From Streptomyces sp. CB02980 (lineage in GTDB: Bacteria > Actinomycetota > Actinomycetes > Streptomycetales > Streptomycetaceae): 64,000 nucleotides of DNA. The DNA lies in the NCBI RefSeq assembly GCF_014451325.2, contig NZ_JACSCH020000001.1, positions 598,845 through 662,844 on the forward strand, in the 5' to 3' direction. Shown piece after piece: positions 44,792 to 53,046 of this stretch. The translations under genes and the position numbers were made by a program. The first letter of the stretch is position 1; each line of letters starts with the position of its first letter. The notes beneath the pieces are model-generated. The model was not told the DNA's origin. It made no database searches and was given only the letters and a program-made list of their open reading frames with translations.

Positions 44792-46171
44792 ATGACCAGC
44801 GACGCAACCGGCTCCCCCGCCGTGACCGAACTGACCGACCCCCGTACCGGGGCGCCGCGGGGTACGGCCGTGCTGTCCCGGCTGCCCGAGGTCCGGGCCG
44901 CCGTGGCCGGCGCGCGTGCCGCCCTGCCCGGCTGGAGTGCCCTGACGCCCAAGGACCGGGGTCGGCGCCTCGACCGGCTCGCGGGTCTGGTCGAGGAGCA
45001 CGCGGCGGAGTACGCGGCCCGCGAGGGGGCCGGGACGGGCAAGCCGGAGGCGGAGACGGCGGGCGAGATCGAGCAGGTCGCGGACCTGTTCCGGTTCTTC
45101 GCGACGGCGGCCAGGACCCGTACGGCACCGGCCGCAGGCCTGCTGGTGGCGGGCCACGAGAGCTGGGTGCGCTGGGAGCCGGTCGGTGTGGTGGGGGTGG
45201 TCGTGCCGTGGAACTATCCGCTGCTGATGGCGGCCTGGCGGTGTGCGCCGGCCCTGGCGGCCGGGAACACGGTGGTGGCGAAGCCGGCCGAGACGACCCC
45301 GGACAGCCTGGAGCTCCTCGCGGAGCACGCCGCGCTCGCCCTGGGACCGGGGGTCCTCGTGCAGCTCCCCGGCGACCGGGAGACGGGCCGGCTGCTCGTC
45401 GAGTCGGCGGTGGACATGGTGGCGTTCACGGGTAGCGGCCGGGCCGGGGCGGATGTGGCGGTCCGCGCGGGGACGCGGCGGGTGAGTCTGGAGCTGGGCG
45501 GCAACGCTCCGGCGATCGTCCTCCCGGACGCGCCCGCCGACACCTGGGAGTCGCTCGCCGACGCCGTCACGTACAACGCGGGGCAGAGCTGCGCCGCTCC
45601 GGCACGGGTCATCACCCTGCCGGAGAACTACGAGGCCGCCGTCGCCGGACTGACGGCGGCGATGGCGGCCCGGGTGGCCGGACGGGACTTCGGCCCGCTC
45701 AACAACCCCGACCAGGCGGAGCGTTACGACCGTCTGGTCGCCGCGTCCGACGCCAAGCGGAACATCGTCGCTGACATCGCCCCGGCGCCGGGCGAGGAGG
45801 CGGGGCACTGGCGGCCGGCGCGGGTGCTCGCCGACCTCCCGGACGACGACCCGGCGGTCACCGAGGAGGTGTTCGGCCCGCTTCTCACCGTGCAGCGGGC
45901 CGACGGGTTGGCGGCCGCGCTCGCCCTGGCGAACGGTGTCCCGCAGGCCCTGGCCGCGAGCGTGTGGACCACCGACCTGACGACCGGCCTGGAACTGACG
46001 GCCGCGCTGGACGCGGGCGAGACCTGGGTCAACTGCCACCTCGTGCAGACGGCGGAACTCCCGCACGGCGGCCGCGGCGCCTCCGGCCACGGAACCGACC
46101 TGAGCACGCTGGCACTCCAGGAGTACCAGCGCCCGAAGACGGTCACGGTCCGGCTGGGACGCCGGTCCTGA
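44792..46171 (+). CDS. NAD(P)-dependent aldehyde dehydrogenase
   Basis: A 459-residue ALDH, slightly short for the family. Motifs: the oxyanion Asn in VVPWNYPLL, KPAETTPDSL, cofactor-binding FTGSGRAG, the general-base Glu in SLELGGNAP and the catalytic Cys in NAGQSCAAPARV. Similarity is to aminobutyraldehyde/betaine-aldehyde dehydrogenases. It is the last gene of the 38280-46171 unit and follows the asparagine-synthase-like gene by 35 bp. The 15-bp palindrome TGAGACGTCGTCTCA starts at its stop codon. Confidence 0.93.
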   Translation: MTSDATGSPAVTELTDPRTGAPRGTAVLSRLPEVRAAVAGARAALPGWSALTPKDRGRRLDRLAGLVEEHAAEYAAREGAGTGKPEAETAGEIEQVADLFRFFATAARTRTAPAAGLLVAGHESWVRWEPVGVVGVVVPWNYPLLMAAWRCAPALAAGNTVVAKPAETTPDSLELLAEHAALALGPGVLVQLPGDRETGRLLVESAVDMVAFTGSGRAGADVAVRAGTRRVSLELGGNAPAIVLPDAPADTWESLADAVTYNAGQSCAAPARVITLPENYEAAVAGLTAAMAARVAGRDFGPLNNPDQAERYDRLVAASDAKRNIVADIAPAPGEEAGHWRPARVLADLPDDDPAVTEEVFGPLLTVQRADGLAAALALANGVPQALAASVWTTDLTTGLELTAALDAGETWVNCHLVQTAELPHGGRGASGHGTDLSTLALQEYQRPKTVTVRLGRRS

Positions 46172-46214
46172 GACGTCGTCTCATTCGTCGGACTGAGTGG
46201 TCTGGCTGCTCCGG

Positions 46215-46403
46215 TCAGCGGGGCATGCGGCGTCCCAGCTCCTGTGCCTTCTCGCGCAGACCCGCAGCCCAGGCTGCGCCTTCCGCAGGAGTGGACATCC
46301 CGGTGACGGTGGAAACCTGTACGTCTTCGAGTGGGGCTTCCGGGGCTGCTCCCTGCCGTGCCCAGTCCACCTTGATCACGGCGCGTTCTGCGAGAACGAG
46401 CAC
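46215..46403 (-). CDS. small unknown protein or C-terminal remnant
   Basis: A minus-strand frame whose last 60 codons read as a real protein tail: LAERAVIKVDWARQ, EDVQVSTVTGMSTPAEGAAW and LREKAQELGRRMPR. I recall similar short conserved proteins scattered in streptomycetes but cannot name them. GTG 46403 is the nearest start; no good ribosome site is seen, and upstream codons continue open with less coding character. It may be a truncated gene. It lies between the ALDH and methyltransferase genes on the opposite strand. Confidence 0.4.
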   Translation of the reverse strand: MLVLAERAVIKVDWARQGAAPEAPLEDVQVSTVTGMSTPAEGAAWAAGLREKAQELGRRMPR

Positions 46404-46526
46404 TGTGGCAGTGAAGCCTTCGGAGAGCGCGAGCCAGATGGTGTGGCTCGTTCTCCGGCCGTGCGGCCACGCGGCCGCCGGGCCGATGGCCCCGTCCCGG
46501 GCCGGGTGACGGGAGATGATGAAGGG

Positions 46527-47291
46527 ATGACACTCTCCTTCGAAGAACTCGTCGCGGAGGCCTCCGAGGCCTCCGTCGACGGCTGGGACTTCTCCTGGCT
46601 CGACGGCCGGGCGACGGAGCAGCGGCCCTCCTGGGGATACCACCGGTTGCTCGGCGAGCGGCTCGCCCGTGCCTCGGCCGGCCTCGACGTCCAGACGGGC
46701 GGCGGGGAGGTCCTCGCCGGTGTGCCGACGCTGCCGCGGACGATGGTGGCCACCGAGTCGTGGCCCCCCAACCTCGCGCGGGCCACGGCGCTGTTGCACC
46801 CGCGGGGAGCCGCCGTCGTCGCGGATCCCGACGAGCCTCCCCTGCCCTTCGCCGACGCCGCGTTCGATCTCGTCACCAGTCGCCACCCCGTCACGGTGTG
46901 GTGGGCGGAGATCGCCCGCGTCCTGCGGCCGGGCGGCACCTATCTCGCCCAGCACGTCGGTCCCGCCAGCGTCTGGGAGCTGGTCGAGTACTTCCTGGGC
47001 CCGCAGCCGGAGACGGCCCGTCACCGGCATCCCGACGACGAGAGCGCGGCGGCGCGCGGCGCCGGTCTCGACATCGTCGATCTACGCTCCGAGCGGCTGC
47101 GGATGGAGTTCCACGACATCGGTGCCGTCGTGTGGTTCCTGCGCAAGGTCATATGGATCGTGCCGGGGTTCACGGTGGAGTCCCACCTGTCCCGGCTGCG
47201 CGCGCTCGACGCGCTGATCCGCGCGGAGGGTCCGTTCGTGGCCCACTCCGCGCGGACCCTGATCGAGGCACGCAGGCCGGAGACTGCCTAG
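46527..47291 (+). CDS. class I SAM-dependent methyltransferase
   Basis: A 254-residue protein of the UbiE/Methyltransf_11 type. The SAM loop is LDVQTGGGEVLAG (about 53-65), strand 4 is FADAAFDLVTSRHPVTVWW and ARVLRPGGTYLAQHVG follows, all typical of the fold. The end contains WFLRKVIWIVPGF. Small-molecule acceptors are usual for this group. ATG 46527 lies after GAAGGG. It converges with the NUDIX gene with a 4-bp overlap of stop codons. Confidence 0.9.
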   Translation: MTLSFEELVAEASEASVDGWDFSWLDGRATEQRPSWGYHRLLGERLARASAGLDVQTGGGEVLAGVPTLPRTMVATESWPPNLARATALLHPRGAAVVADPDEPPLPFADAAFDLVTSRHPVTVWWAEIARVLRPGGTYLAQHVGPASVWELVEYFLGPQPETARHRHPDDESAAARGAGLDIVDLRSERLRMEFHDIGAVVWFLRKVIWIVPGFTVESHLSRLRALDALIRAEGPFVAHSARTLIEARRPETA

Positions 47292-47755
47292 CGTTCCAGA
47301 TACGCCGCGTGGGGGACGGTGCCGGACACCAGCGGGGCCATGTGCCGGCGGTAGCGGGGTGACAGGGTTTCCAGTGAGGTGATCTTCTCCAACGGGATCC
47401 AGTCGAGGCCGATCTGGTCGATGTCCTGCTCGGTTCCGCCGACGAGTTCGGCGCTGCCTTCCACGGTGCAGAGGAAGACGACTTCGACCCGGTGGAAGTT
47501 CTCCGAGCTGATCACACCGGGGTCCTCCGTCCAGCCCTCCAGGACCCAGAGCAGCGGGCCGACCCGCACGGTCAGCCCGGTCTCCTCGCGTACCTCGCGG
47601 CGGAGCGCGTCGGGCAGCAGCTCGCCGGTCTCCTGGCCGCCTCCGGGGAGGAAATGGCACTCTCGGCCGTTCCAGAGGTTCCGGGTGAGCAGGACGGACC
47701 CCTCGTGGAGGACGACGGCCTTCGCGGAGTTGCGGATACGGGTGGGGACGGTCAT
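47288..47755 (-). CDS. NUDIX hydrolase
   Basis: A 155-residue NUDIX-fold pyrophosphohydrolase. The NUDIX box is visible as GGGQETGELLPDALRREV followed by REETGL (G-x5-E-x7-RE-x2-EE-x-G). The substrate is not apparent; nucleotide sugars or oxidised nucleotides are usual. ATG 47755 has GAGGAGA upstream, better than the longer frame to 47818. Its end overlaps the methyltransferase gene by 4 bp. Confidence 0.92.
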   Translation of the reverse strand: MTVPTRIRNSAKAVVLHEGSVLLTRNLWNGRECHFLPGGGQETGELLPDALRREVREETGLTVRVGPLLWVLEGWTEDPGVISSENFHRVEVVFLCTVEGSAELVGGTEQDIDQIGLDWIPLEKITSLETLSPRYRRHMAPLVSGTVPHAAYLER

Positions 47756-47865
47756 ACGGGTCTCCTCGGTCCGGGCGGTCGGCCACCCCGGCAGCATGCC
47801 CACCCCGTCCTGCGGCATGCCGCTCCCCCACCGACCGCGGGGCGGAGGCCCGCCGACCGGGAGGG

Positions 47866-48795
47866 TCAGAAGACCGACAGGCCCGTGATGGTCGTGAAGC
47901 GGTCGAGGGCGGTCACGCCGGCCACCGAGTTGCCCCGTTCGTCGAGACCCGGGCTCCAGACGCAGAGGGTGCAGCGGCCCGGCACGACGGCGACAACCGC
48001 TCCGCCGACGCCGCTCTTGCCCGGGAGACCCACCCGGTAGGCGAAGTCACCGGCCGCGTCGTACGTACCGCAGGTGAGCATGACGGCGTTGACCTGCTTG
48101 GCCTGGCTGCGGGTCAGCACCCGTGAGCCGTCGGCGCGCAGGCCGTGGCGGGCCAGGAAGCCGGTGGCCAGGGCCAGGTCGGCGCAGGACGCTTCGAGGG
48201 AGCACTGGCGGAAGTACTCGCGGAGCAGGTCGGGCACCGGTCCCGTGATGTTGCCGTAGGAGGCTATGAAGTGGGCGAGGGCCGCGTTGCGGTCGCCGTG
48301 GGCGGCTTCCGACGCGGCCACGTCGGTGTCGAAGTCCAGGTCCTGGTTGCCGCTCTCGGCGCGCAGGAAGGCGAGGAGGCTGCCCGAGGCGTCGCCGGTC
48401 AGCCGGTGCAGGCGGTCGGTGACGACGAGCGCGCCGGCGTTGATGAACGGGTTGCGGGGGATGCCGTTCTCGTACTCCAGCTGGACCAGGGAGTTGAACG
48501 GGTCGCCGGAGGGTTCCCGGCCGACATGGGCCCAGAGCGCGTCGCCCTCTCCGGCGAGGGCGAGCGCGAGGGTGAAGACCTTGGTGACGGACTGGGTGGA
48601 GAAGGGCCGCCGCCAGTCCCCCACCCCGTAGACCGTGCCGTCGAGTTCCGCCACGGCCATGCCGAAGTCGGTGGGGTCGCCGGCGGCGAGCGCGGGGATG
48701 TAGTCGGCCGGGGTGCCCCGGTCGGCGAGCTCGGCGATCTCCTCGGCGATGCGGTCGAGGACGGGCTGGAAGGAGGTGGTGGCGTTCGTGGTCAC
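47866..48795 (-). CDS. glsA: glutaminase A
   Basis: A 309-residue serine-dependent beta-lactamase-fold glutaminase that hydrolyses glutamine to glutamate and ammonia. The active-site Ser-x-x-Lys is in FSTQSVTKVF (about residue 66), with EYENGIPRNPFINAGAL, CSLEASCADLALATGFLA and the final GKSGVGGAVVAVVPG. The GTG at 48795 overlaps the stop of the upstream acyl-CoA gene (GTGA), so the two are co-translated although their pathways differ. Confidence 0.96.
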   Translation of the reverse strand: MTTNATTSFQPVLDRIAEEIAELADRGTPADYIPALAAGDPTDFGMAVAELDGTVYGVGDWRRPFSTQSVTKVFTLALALAGEGDALWAHVGREPSGDPFNSLVQLEYENGIPRNPFINAGALVVTDRLHRLTGDASGSLLAFLRAESGNQDLDFDTDVAASEAAHGDRNAALAHFIASYGNITGPVPDLLREYFRQCSLEASCADLALATGFLARHGLRADGSRVLTRSQAKQVNAVMLTCGTYDAAGDFAYRVGLPGKSGVGGAVVAVVPGRCTLCVWSPGLDERGNSVAGVTALDRFTTITGLSVF

Positions 48796-50024
48796 GCGTG
48801 GTCCCGTGGTCCCCGGTCCTCGGCGGCCTGCCGGAGGGCGGTCCGGTCCTCGGCGGCCTGCCGGAGGGCGGTCCGGTCCTCGGCGGCCTGCCGGAGGGCG
48901 GTCCGGTCCTCGGCGGCCTGCCGGAGGGCGGTCCGGTCGTCGGCGGCCTGCCGGTTCGCCTCGTCCTGCCGGGCGGCGGCGAGGCCGAGGTCGCCGCCGG
49001 CCGGTACGGCGAAGGAGCGGGCGACGGCCTCGTCCGTGACCTCGGGGAGCGTGGCCGGGGTCCAGCGGGGGTTCCGGTCCTTGTCGACGACCTGGGCGCG
49101 GATGCCCTCGACGAGGTCGGGGGTGGTCAGGGCGGCGCAGGAGACGCGGAACTCCAGGTCCAGGACCTCTTCAAGGGTCGCGAGGGCCCGCGAGCGGCGC
49201 AGGGTGGCCAGGGTCGCCTTGAGGGCGGTCGGGGACTTCGCGAGCAGGGTGGTGGCCGCCTCCTTGGCGGCGGGCACGCCGGTGTCGAAGAGGCGCTCCA
49301 CGACGGTCTCGACGGTCTCGGCGAGGTAGCAGGCGTCGATCCAGGCCCGCTGCTCGGCGAGGACGCCGGGCGGCGGCGTGGCGGTGTGCCGGGCGACGGC
49401 CTCCTCGGCCGGAAGCCGGGTCAGGTCGTGGACCAGGGCGGGCAGTTCGGCGGAGGGGACGAAGTGGTCGGCGAGGCCGGTGAGGATCGTGTCGGCGGCG
49501 CCGACGTGGCCGCCGGTGAGGGCGAGATGGGTGCCGAGCTCGCCGGGGGCGCGCCCGAGGAGGTACGTGCCGCCGACGTCGGGGACGAATCCGATGCCGG
49601 TCTCCGGCATGGCGACCCGTGAGCGTTCGGTGACGACGCGGACGGAGCCGTGCGCGGAGACGCCGACGCCGCCGCCCATGACGATGCCGTCCATGAGGGC
49701 GACGTACGGCTTCGGGTAGCGGGCGATACGGGCGTTGAGCCGGTACTCGTCGCGCCAGAAGGCCGCGGAGGCGGAGCCGCCGGCGCTCGCGTCGTCGTGG
49801 ATGGCCCGGATGTCGCCGCCGGCGCAGAGCCCGCGCTCCCCCGCGCCCTCGATGACGACGGTCGTGACGGCGGGGTCGTGCTCCCACTCGGTCAGGGCCG
49901 CGTCGAGGGCGAGGACCATGGTGTGGGTGAGCGCGTTGATGGCGCGGGGGCGGTTCAGGGTGAGGAAGCCGGCCCGGCCCTCCGTCCGGAGGAGTACGTC
50001 GGCGGTTCCGGTCGGCACGTTCAC
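48792..50024 (-). CDS. 3-hydroxyisobutyryl-CoA hydrolase (ECH_2) with a decapeptide-repeat tail
   Basis: A 410-residue crotonase-superfamily protein of the ECH_2 type used in valine breakdown, releasing 3-hydroxyisobutyrate from its CoA ester. Core motifs are GLCAGGDIRAIH, DGIVMGGGVGVSAHGS and MPETGIGFVPDVGGTYLL. After about residue 350 the normal C-terminus is followed by an unusual tail of four to five copies of DRTALRQAAE, encoded by 30-bp tandem repeats. The tail is probably helical and may vary in number between strains. GTG 50024 follows GAAGGGA and is preferred to the longer frame to 50117. Confidence 0.9.
   Translation of the reverse strand: MNVPTGTADVLLRTEGRAGFLTLNRPRAINALTHTMVLALDAALTEWEHDPAVTTVVIEGAGERGLCAGGDIRAIHDDASAGGSASAAFWRDEYRLNARIARYPKPYVALMDGIVMGGGVGVSAHGSVRVVTERSRVAMPETGIGFVPDVGGTYLLGRAPGELGTHLALTGGHVGAADTILTGLADHFVPSAELPALVHDLTRLPAEEAVARHTATPPPGVLAEQRAWIDACYLAETVETVVERLFDTGVPAAKEAATTLLAKSPTALKATLATLRRSRALATLEEVLDLEFRVSCAALTTPDLVEGIRAQVVDKDRNPRWTPATLPEVTDEAVARSFAVPAGGDLGLAAARQDEANRQAADDRTALRQAAEDRTALRQAAEDRTALRQAAEDRTALRQAAEDRGPRDHA
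48813..48954. repeat. 30-bp tandem repeat (4 full copies and a partial) inside a coding region
   Basis: Identical copies start at 48813, 48843, 48873 and 48903, with a partial copy at 48933 that changes one base. The unit is a multiple of three, so gain or loss of copies keeps the frame and changes the decapeptide count of the hydrolase tail. Confidence 0.95.
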
Positions 50025-50137
50025 TCGGTCCCTTCGGTGGCGCGGGGCGCTGTCGCGATCACCGTACCGGGCGGGCCGGGACGCGGCCCAGGTGGATCCG
50101 GGGGTCGCGCCGCTCATCCGCTCCGGTCGCGCCGGTC

Positions 50138-50207
50138 ACCGGATCGGTCGCCCGGTCGCCGGATCGGTCGCGGTCTATGTCGCCGGATCGGTCGCCGGGT
50201 CAGTCGC
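50138..50207. repeat. three near-copies of CCGGATCGGTCGC
   Basis: Imperfect direct repeats at about 50139, 50159 and 50183 in the 175-bp region between the DapB-like stop and the hydrolase start. The last copy runs into the end of the DapB-like coding sequence. Confidence 0.6.
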
Positions 50208-51000
50208 CGAAGAGGAGGGAGTCGATGCCCCGGCGGACGCCCGGGGTGTCGTGCGCGTGGCGGGCGGCGAGCAGGGTGCCCGCGACGTACGGGTCGGGGT
50301 CGGTGCCCGGGTCGTGGCGCAGGACGAGCCGCTCGCCGGGGCCGCCGAAGACGACCTCGGTGGTGACGGAGTAGCTGGGCAGCCGGACGGAGTGGACGCG
50401 GGTGCCGGCGATGTCGGCACCGCGTGCCTCGACGGGTCCGTGGAGGTCCTGGAGCGGGACGGCGGGGGCGGGGGTACGGACGGCGCCGAGCGTCTCGGCG
50501 AGTTCCCGGGCGGTGCCGCTGGGGACGTCGGGCTTGGTGGCGCTCGCGTAGTCGATGATCTCCCAGTGGTCGAGGTGCTCGGCGGCGAGGGCGGCGGAGC
50601 GGCGCAGGAGGGCGGCCATGATCGAGAAGTTGCCCGCGGCGATGACACCGACGCCGTGGGTGCGGGCGAGGGCGTCGAGCTCCGTGTAGTCGTCGGCGGT
50701 GAGGCCGCTGGAGCCGACGACGACGTGGACTCCGGCCCGGACCGCGGTCAGGACGTTCTCCTTGACGGCGGCGGCGCTGGTGTAGTCGATGAGGAGGTCG
50801 ACGGGGGCGGCTGCGAGGGCTTCGGCGACCGTCGCGTGGACCGTGCCGTCGGAGCGGGAGCCGGCGGCGTCCGCGAGGCTCCGGCCGGCCGCCGAGCGGG
50901 AGACGCCGGCGGTGAGGGTGAGGTCGTCGGCCGCGTCGAGGGCGGCGACGAGAGGCGGCGCGGTCCAGCCGGTGACGCCGGCGAAGCAGACGTTGATCAT
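50200..51000 (-). CDS. DapB-like 4-hydroxy-tetrahydrodipicolinate reductase family protein
   Basis: A 266-residue two-domain dehydrogenase with the DapB plan. The Rossmann start INVCFAGVTGWTAPPLVAAL has G-x-T-G-W in place of the usual GAxGRMG. DLLIDYTSAAAVKEN and HVVVGSSGLTADDY match the family. The substrate/catalytic region is AGNFSIMAALLRRSAA, and WEIIDYASATKPDVPSGTA supplies the Lys-PSGTA motif. The altered cofactor loop and isolation from lysine genes suggest a paralogue rather than the main DapB. ATG 51000 chosen; GTG 51009 is possible. Confidence 0.82.
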   Translation of the reverse strand: MINVCFAGVTGWTAPPLVAALDAADDLTLTAGVSRSAAGRSLADAAGSRSDGTVHATVAEALAAAPVDLLIDYTSAAAVKENVLTAVRAGVHVVVGSSGLTADDYTELDALARTHGVGVIAAGNFSIMAALLRRSAALAAEHLDHWEIIDYASATKPDVPSGTARELAETLGAVRTPAPAVPLQDLHGPVEARGADIAGTRVHSVRLPSYSVTTEVVFGGPGERLVLRHDPGTDPDPYVAGTLLAARHAHDTPGVRRGIDSLLFGD

Positions 51001-51022
51001 GCCGGTCACTGTAGGCGCGGGG

Positions 51023-51070
51023 AGGCGCCGGGAGCGGGAGGACGGGAGGCGCCGGGAGCGGGAGGACGGG
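51023..51070. repeat. 24-bp perfect tandem duplication
   Basis: AGGCGCCGGGAGCGGGAGGA-CGGG twice in a row (51023-51046 and 51047-51070), with a third partial copy. It lies in the leader region of the DapB-like gene. Confidence 0.9.
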
Positions 51071-51221
51071 AGGCCCCGCGGCGGGGAGGAGGGCGGGTGG
51101 ACAGGGGGGCGGGAAGGACTCATCCGCTTCTCGCGGATCCTGATTGCACGGTGCACGGTCCTGTGACGGCCGCTACCCCGCGTCCTCATATGTCGAGTCC
51201 TTCCCGTCCCTTCCATGGAAC

Positions 51222-51261
51222 CACCGCTCCGGCGGGGGCGCGAGCGCCCGCCGGAGCGGTG
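51222..51261 (-). terminator. terminator of the GNAT gene
   Basis: A long GC-rich hairpin, CACCGCTCCGGCGGG (51222-51236) pairing with CCCGCCGGAGCGGTG (51247-51261), directly after the GNAT stop at 51273 on the minus strand. Confidence 0.8.
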
Positions 51262-51272
51262 CCGGAAGGGGT

Positions 51273-51956
51273 TCAGGCCGGGAGCAGATCCTGCGGAACG
51301 CGCACCTGGCGGGGTGTGGACAGGCGGAGTTCGATGATGTCGCGGACGGTCGGCCACTCCTCGTCGAGGACCGAGTAGAAGGCCGTGTCGCGGACGGCTC
51401 CGTCGAGCCCGCGGGAGTGGGCGCGACGGACTCCTTCGCAGCTCGCTCCGAGGCGCTCGATCGCGATTCTGGAGCGGGTGTTGCGGGCGTCCGCGCGCAT
51501 CGTGATGCGGCGCACGCCCCAGGCTTCGAAGGCATGCCGGAGCATGAGGTACTTGGCCTCGGTGTTGATGCCGGTACCCCGGGCGTCGCCCGCGATCCAG
51601 GTGTTGCCGATCTCGGCGGCGTCCGGCACGGAGGTCAGCGGATCTCCGTGGGGCATGCCGGGGACGGGCGGCCAGACCAGCGGCCCCCGCCAGTAGTCGA
51701 GTTCGAGGAAACGGGTCGAACCGATGACTCGCTCGTCGGCCGTACTGACCAGGGCGAAGGGCAGGGATCTTCCTGCCGCCTGCTCGGTCAGGGCACGGGC
51801 GATGTAGTCGAGGGCCGATTCGAAGCCGTCGGGTACGGGGGTGAAGGCGTAGGCCGATCGGTCCGCCCCGCCGGCCCGGGCGAGGGCTTCGGCGTGCCGC
51901 ATCGCCAGCGGCTCCAGGCGCACGGAGCGCCCGGTCAGGAGAACAGGTACTGGCAC
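51273..51956 (-). CDS. GNAT-family N-acetyltransferase (RimJ/RimL type)
   Basis: A 227-residue Acetyltransf_3 protein. It shows LTGRSVRLEPLAMRHAEAL at the N-terminus, GSTRFLELDYW in the core, the acetyl-CoA loop AGDARGTGINTEAKYLMLRH and ADARNTRSRIAIERLGASCEG at the end, as in RimJ/RimL-like enzymes that acetylate ribosomal proteins or small amines. GTG 51956 starts the family pattern at once; no strong ribosome site is visible. It is a single gene with its own terminator. Confidence 0.9.
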   Translation of the reverse strand: MPVPVLLTGRSVRLEPLAMRHAEALARAGGADRSAYAFTPVPDGFESALDYIARALTEQAAGRSLPFALVSTADERVIGSTRFLELDYWRGPLVWPPVPGMPHGDPLTSVPDAAEIGNTWIAGDARGTGINTEAKYLMLRHAFEAWGVRRITMRADARNTRSRIAIERLGASCEGVRRAHSRGLDGAVRDTAFYSVLDEEWPTVRDIIELRLSTPRQVRVPQDLLPA

Positions 51957-52253
51957 GGAACCTCGGGTCTTTCACGGGCAGGGAAAGCTTCCGCCGAGGG
52001 GTCGCCGCGGCGGCAGCAGGAGGGAGGTTCTCGCCGGTGCCGACCACGTCAAGAGAGCGACAAATAAGCAGGTAAAACGGTTCGTCACCGGTGGCGAGGA
52101 GGACAGTATGCAGCCACAAGCGCTCGGAGAACAGAACCCCCGGCGAACCCGGGTACACGCCTGGGTGAAGGCTGGCGCGCGCCCGGGTGGACCGGTCTCA
52201 AGCAACGGACGGAGCCGCCCGCCAGTCGGACGGCCGGAGGGCCCGGAAAGGGG

Positions 52254-52982
52254 TCAGACGCAGGTGGGATGGCCCCAGCCGTCGGGGTTCTTCGCGATGG
52301 TCTCGCCCTTGTCGTAGGCCTTGCCGCAGCGGCAGCGGCCCGAGAATCTCGCCTTCAGGGTGCCGCCGGACGGGCGAGTCCGGCGGGCGGCCGAACCGCC
52401 GCCGGAGCCACCGGAGGAAGCGGCCGACGAGGCGCCCGCGGAGCCGGACGGCGCTGAGGAGCGCGCGCGGGGCGCGGAGGCGCGTGTCGGGGCTTCGGGG
52501 GGCGGCAGCGGGGCTCCGGCGTCGGAGCCCGTGGGCTCCTGCGTACGGGCGGTGTGGCTGGCCGCGCGGTCGGCCGCGTCGTTGAGGGGGTCGCCGTCGA
52601 CCTGGTGCGCGGGGACGTAGACGAAGTCGACGTCCCGGCCGGTGAGGAGCGCGTCGATCCGGACGACCAGGTCCTTGTTGGCCACGGGGCTGCCGGAGGA
52701 CGTCTTCCAGCCCTTGCGACGCCAGCCGGGCAGCCAGGTCGTGACGGCCTTCATGGCGTACTGGGAGTCCATCCGGACCTCGACCGGCACCGCCGGGTCG
52801 AGGGTTTCGAGCAGCCGTTCAAGGGCCGTGAGTTCGGCCACGTTGTTGGTCGCGCGGCCGAGCGGGCCGGCCTCCCAGCGGTCGATCGCTCCGTCGGTGC
52901 GGCCGATGACCCATGCCCAGGCCGCGGGCCCGGGGTTTCCCTTCGACGCGCCGTCGCACGCCGCGATGATCTTTTCCAACAT
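52254..52982 (-). CDS. rnhA: ribonuclease HI with C-terminal cysteine-containing extension
   Basis: A 242-residue protein. Residues 1-150 are RNase HI: CDGASKGNPGPAAWAWV (first Asp), the Glu in NNVAELTALERLL, MDSQYAMKAV (second Asp) and VYVPAHQVDGDPLNDAADR (His and last Asp), so the four-acid site is complete. A low-complexity Ala/Pro/Ser linker (about 155-210) leads to CRCGKAYDKGETIAKNPDGWGHPTC, a likely zinc- or nucleic-acid-binding knuckle. ATG 52982 begins the domain. It lies 64 bp downstream of the polynucleotide kinase-phosphatase gene on the same strand, so it may share in RNA or RNA-DNA processing. Confidence 0.92.
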   Translation of the reverse strand: MLEKIIAACDGASKGNPGPAAWAWVIGRTDGAIDRWEAGPLGRATNNVAELTALERLLETLDPAVPVEVRMDSQYAMKAVTTWLPGWRRKGWKTSSGSPVANKDLVVRIDALLTGRDVDFVYVPAHQVDGDPLNDAADRAASHTARTQEPTGSDAGAPLPPPEAPTRASAPRARSSAPSGSAGASSAASSGGSGGGSAARRTRPSGGTLKARFSGRCRCGKAYDKGETIAKNPDGWGHPTCV

Positions 52983-53046
52983 CCCACGATCCTGACACGG
53001 CGGCGGGGGTGGGCGGTCCCACCCCCGCGGCGCCGGCCGTCGTGGG

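Noticed and set aside
42178..45042. 954-residue minus-strand frame
   Set aside because: Antisense to the acidic-tail protein, Asn-synthase-like and ALDH genes; composition is shadow-like and no domain is visible.
46169..46183. TGAGACGTCGTCTCA as operator related to 32814-32831
   Set aside because: It overlaps the ALDH stop codon, has different spacing, and is more likely chance or a weak terminator.
48813..48954. CRISPR array
   Set aside because: The 30-bp units are directly adjacent with no spacers and encode a decapeptide repeat.
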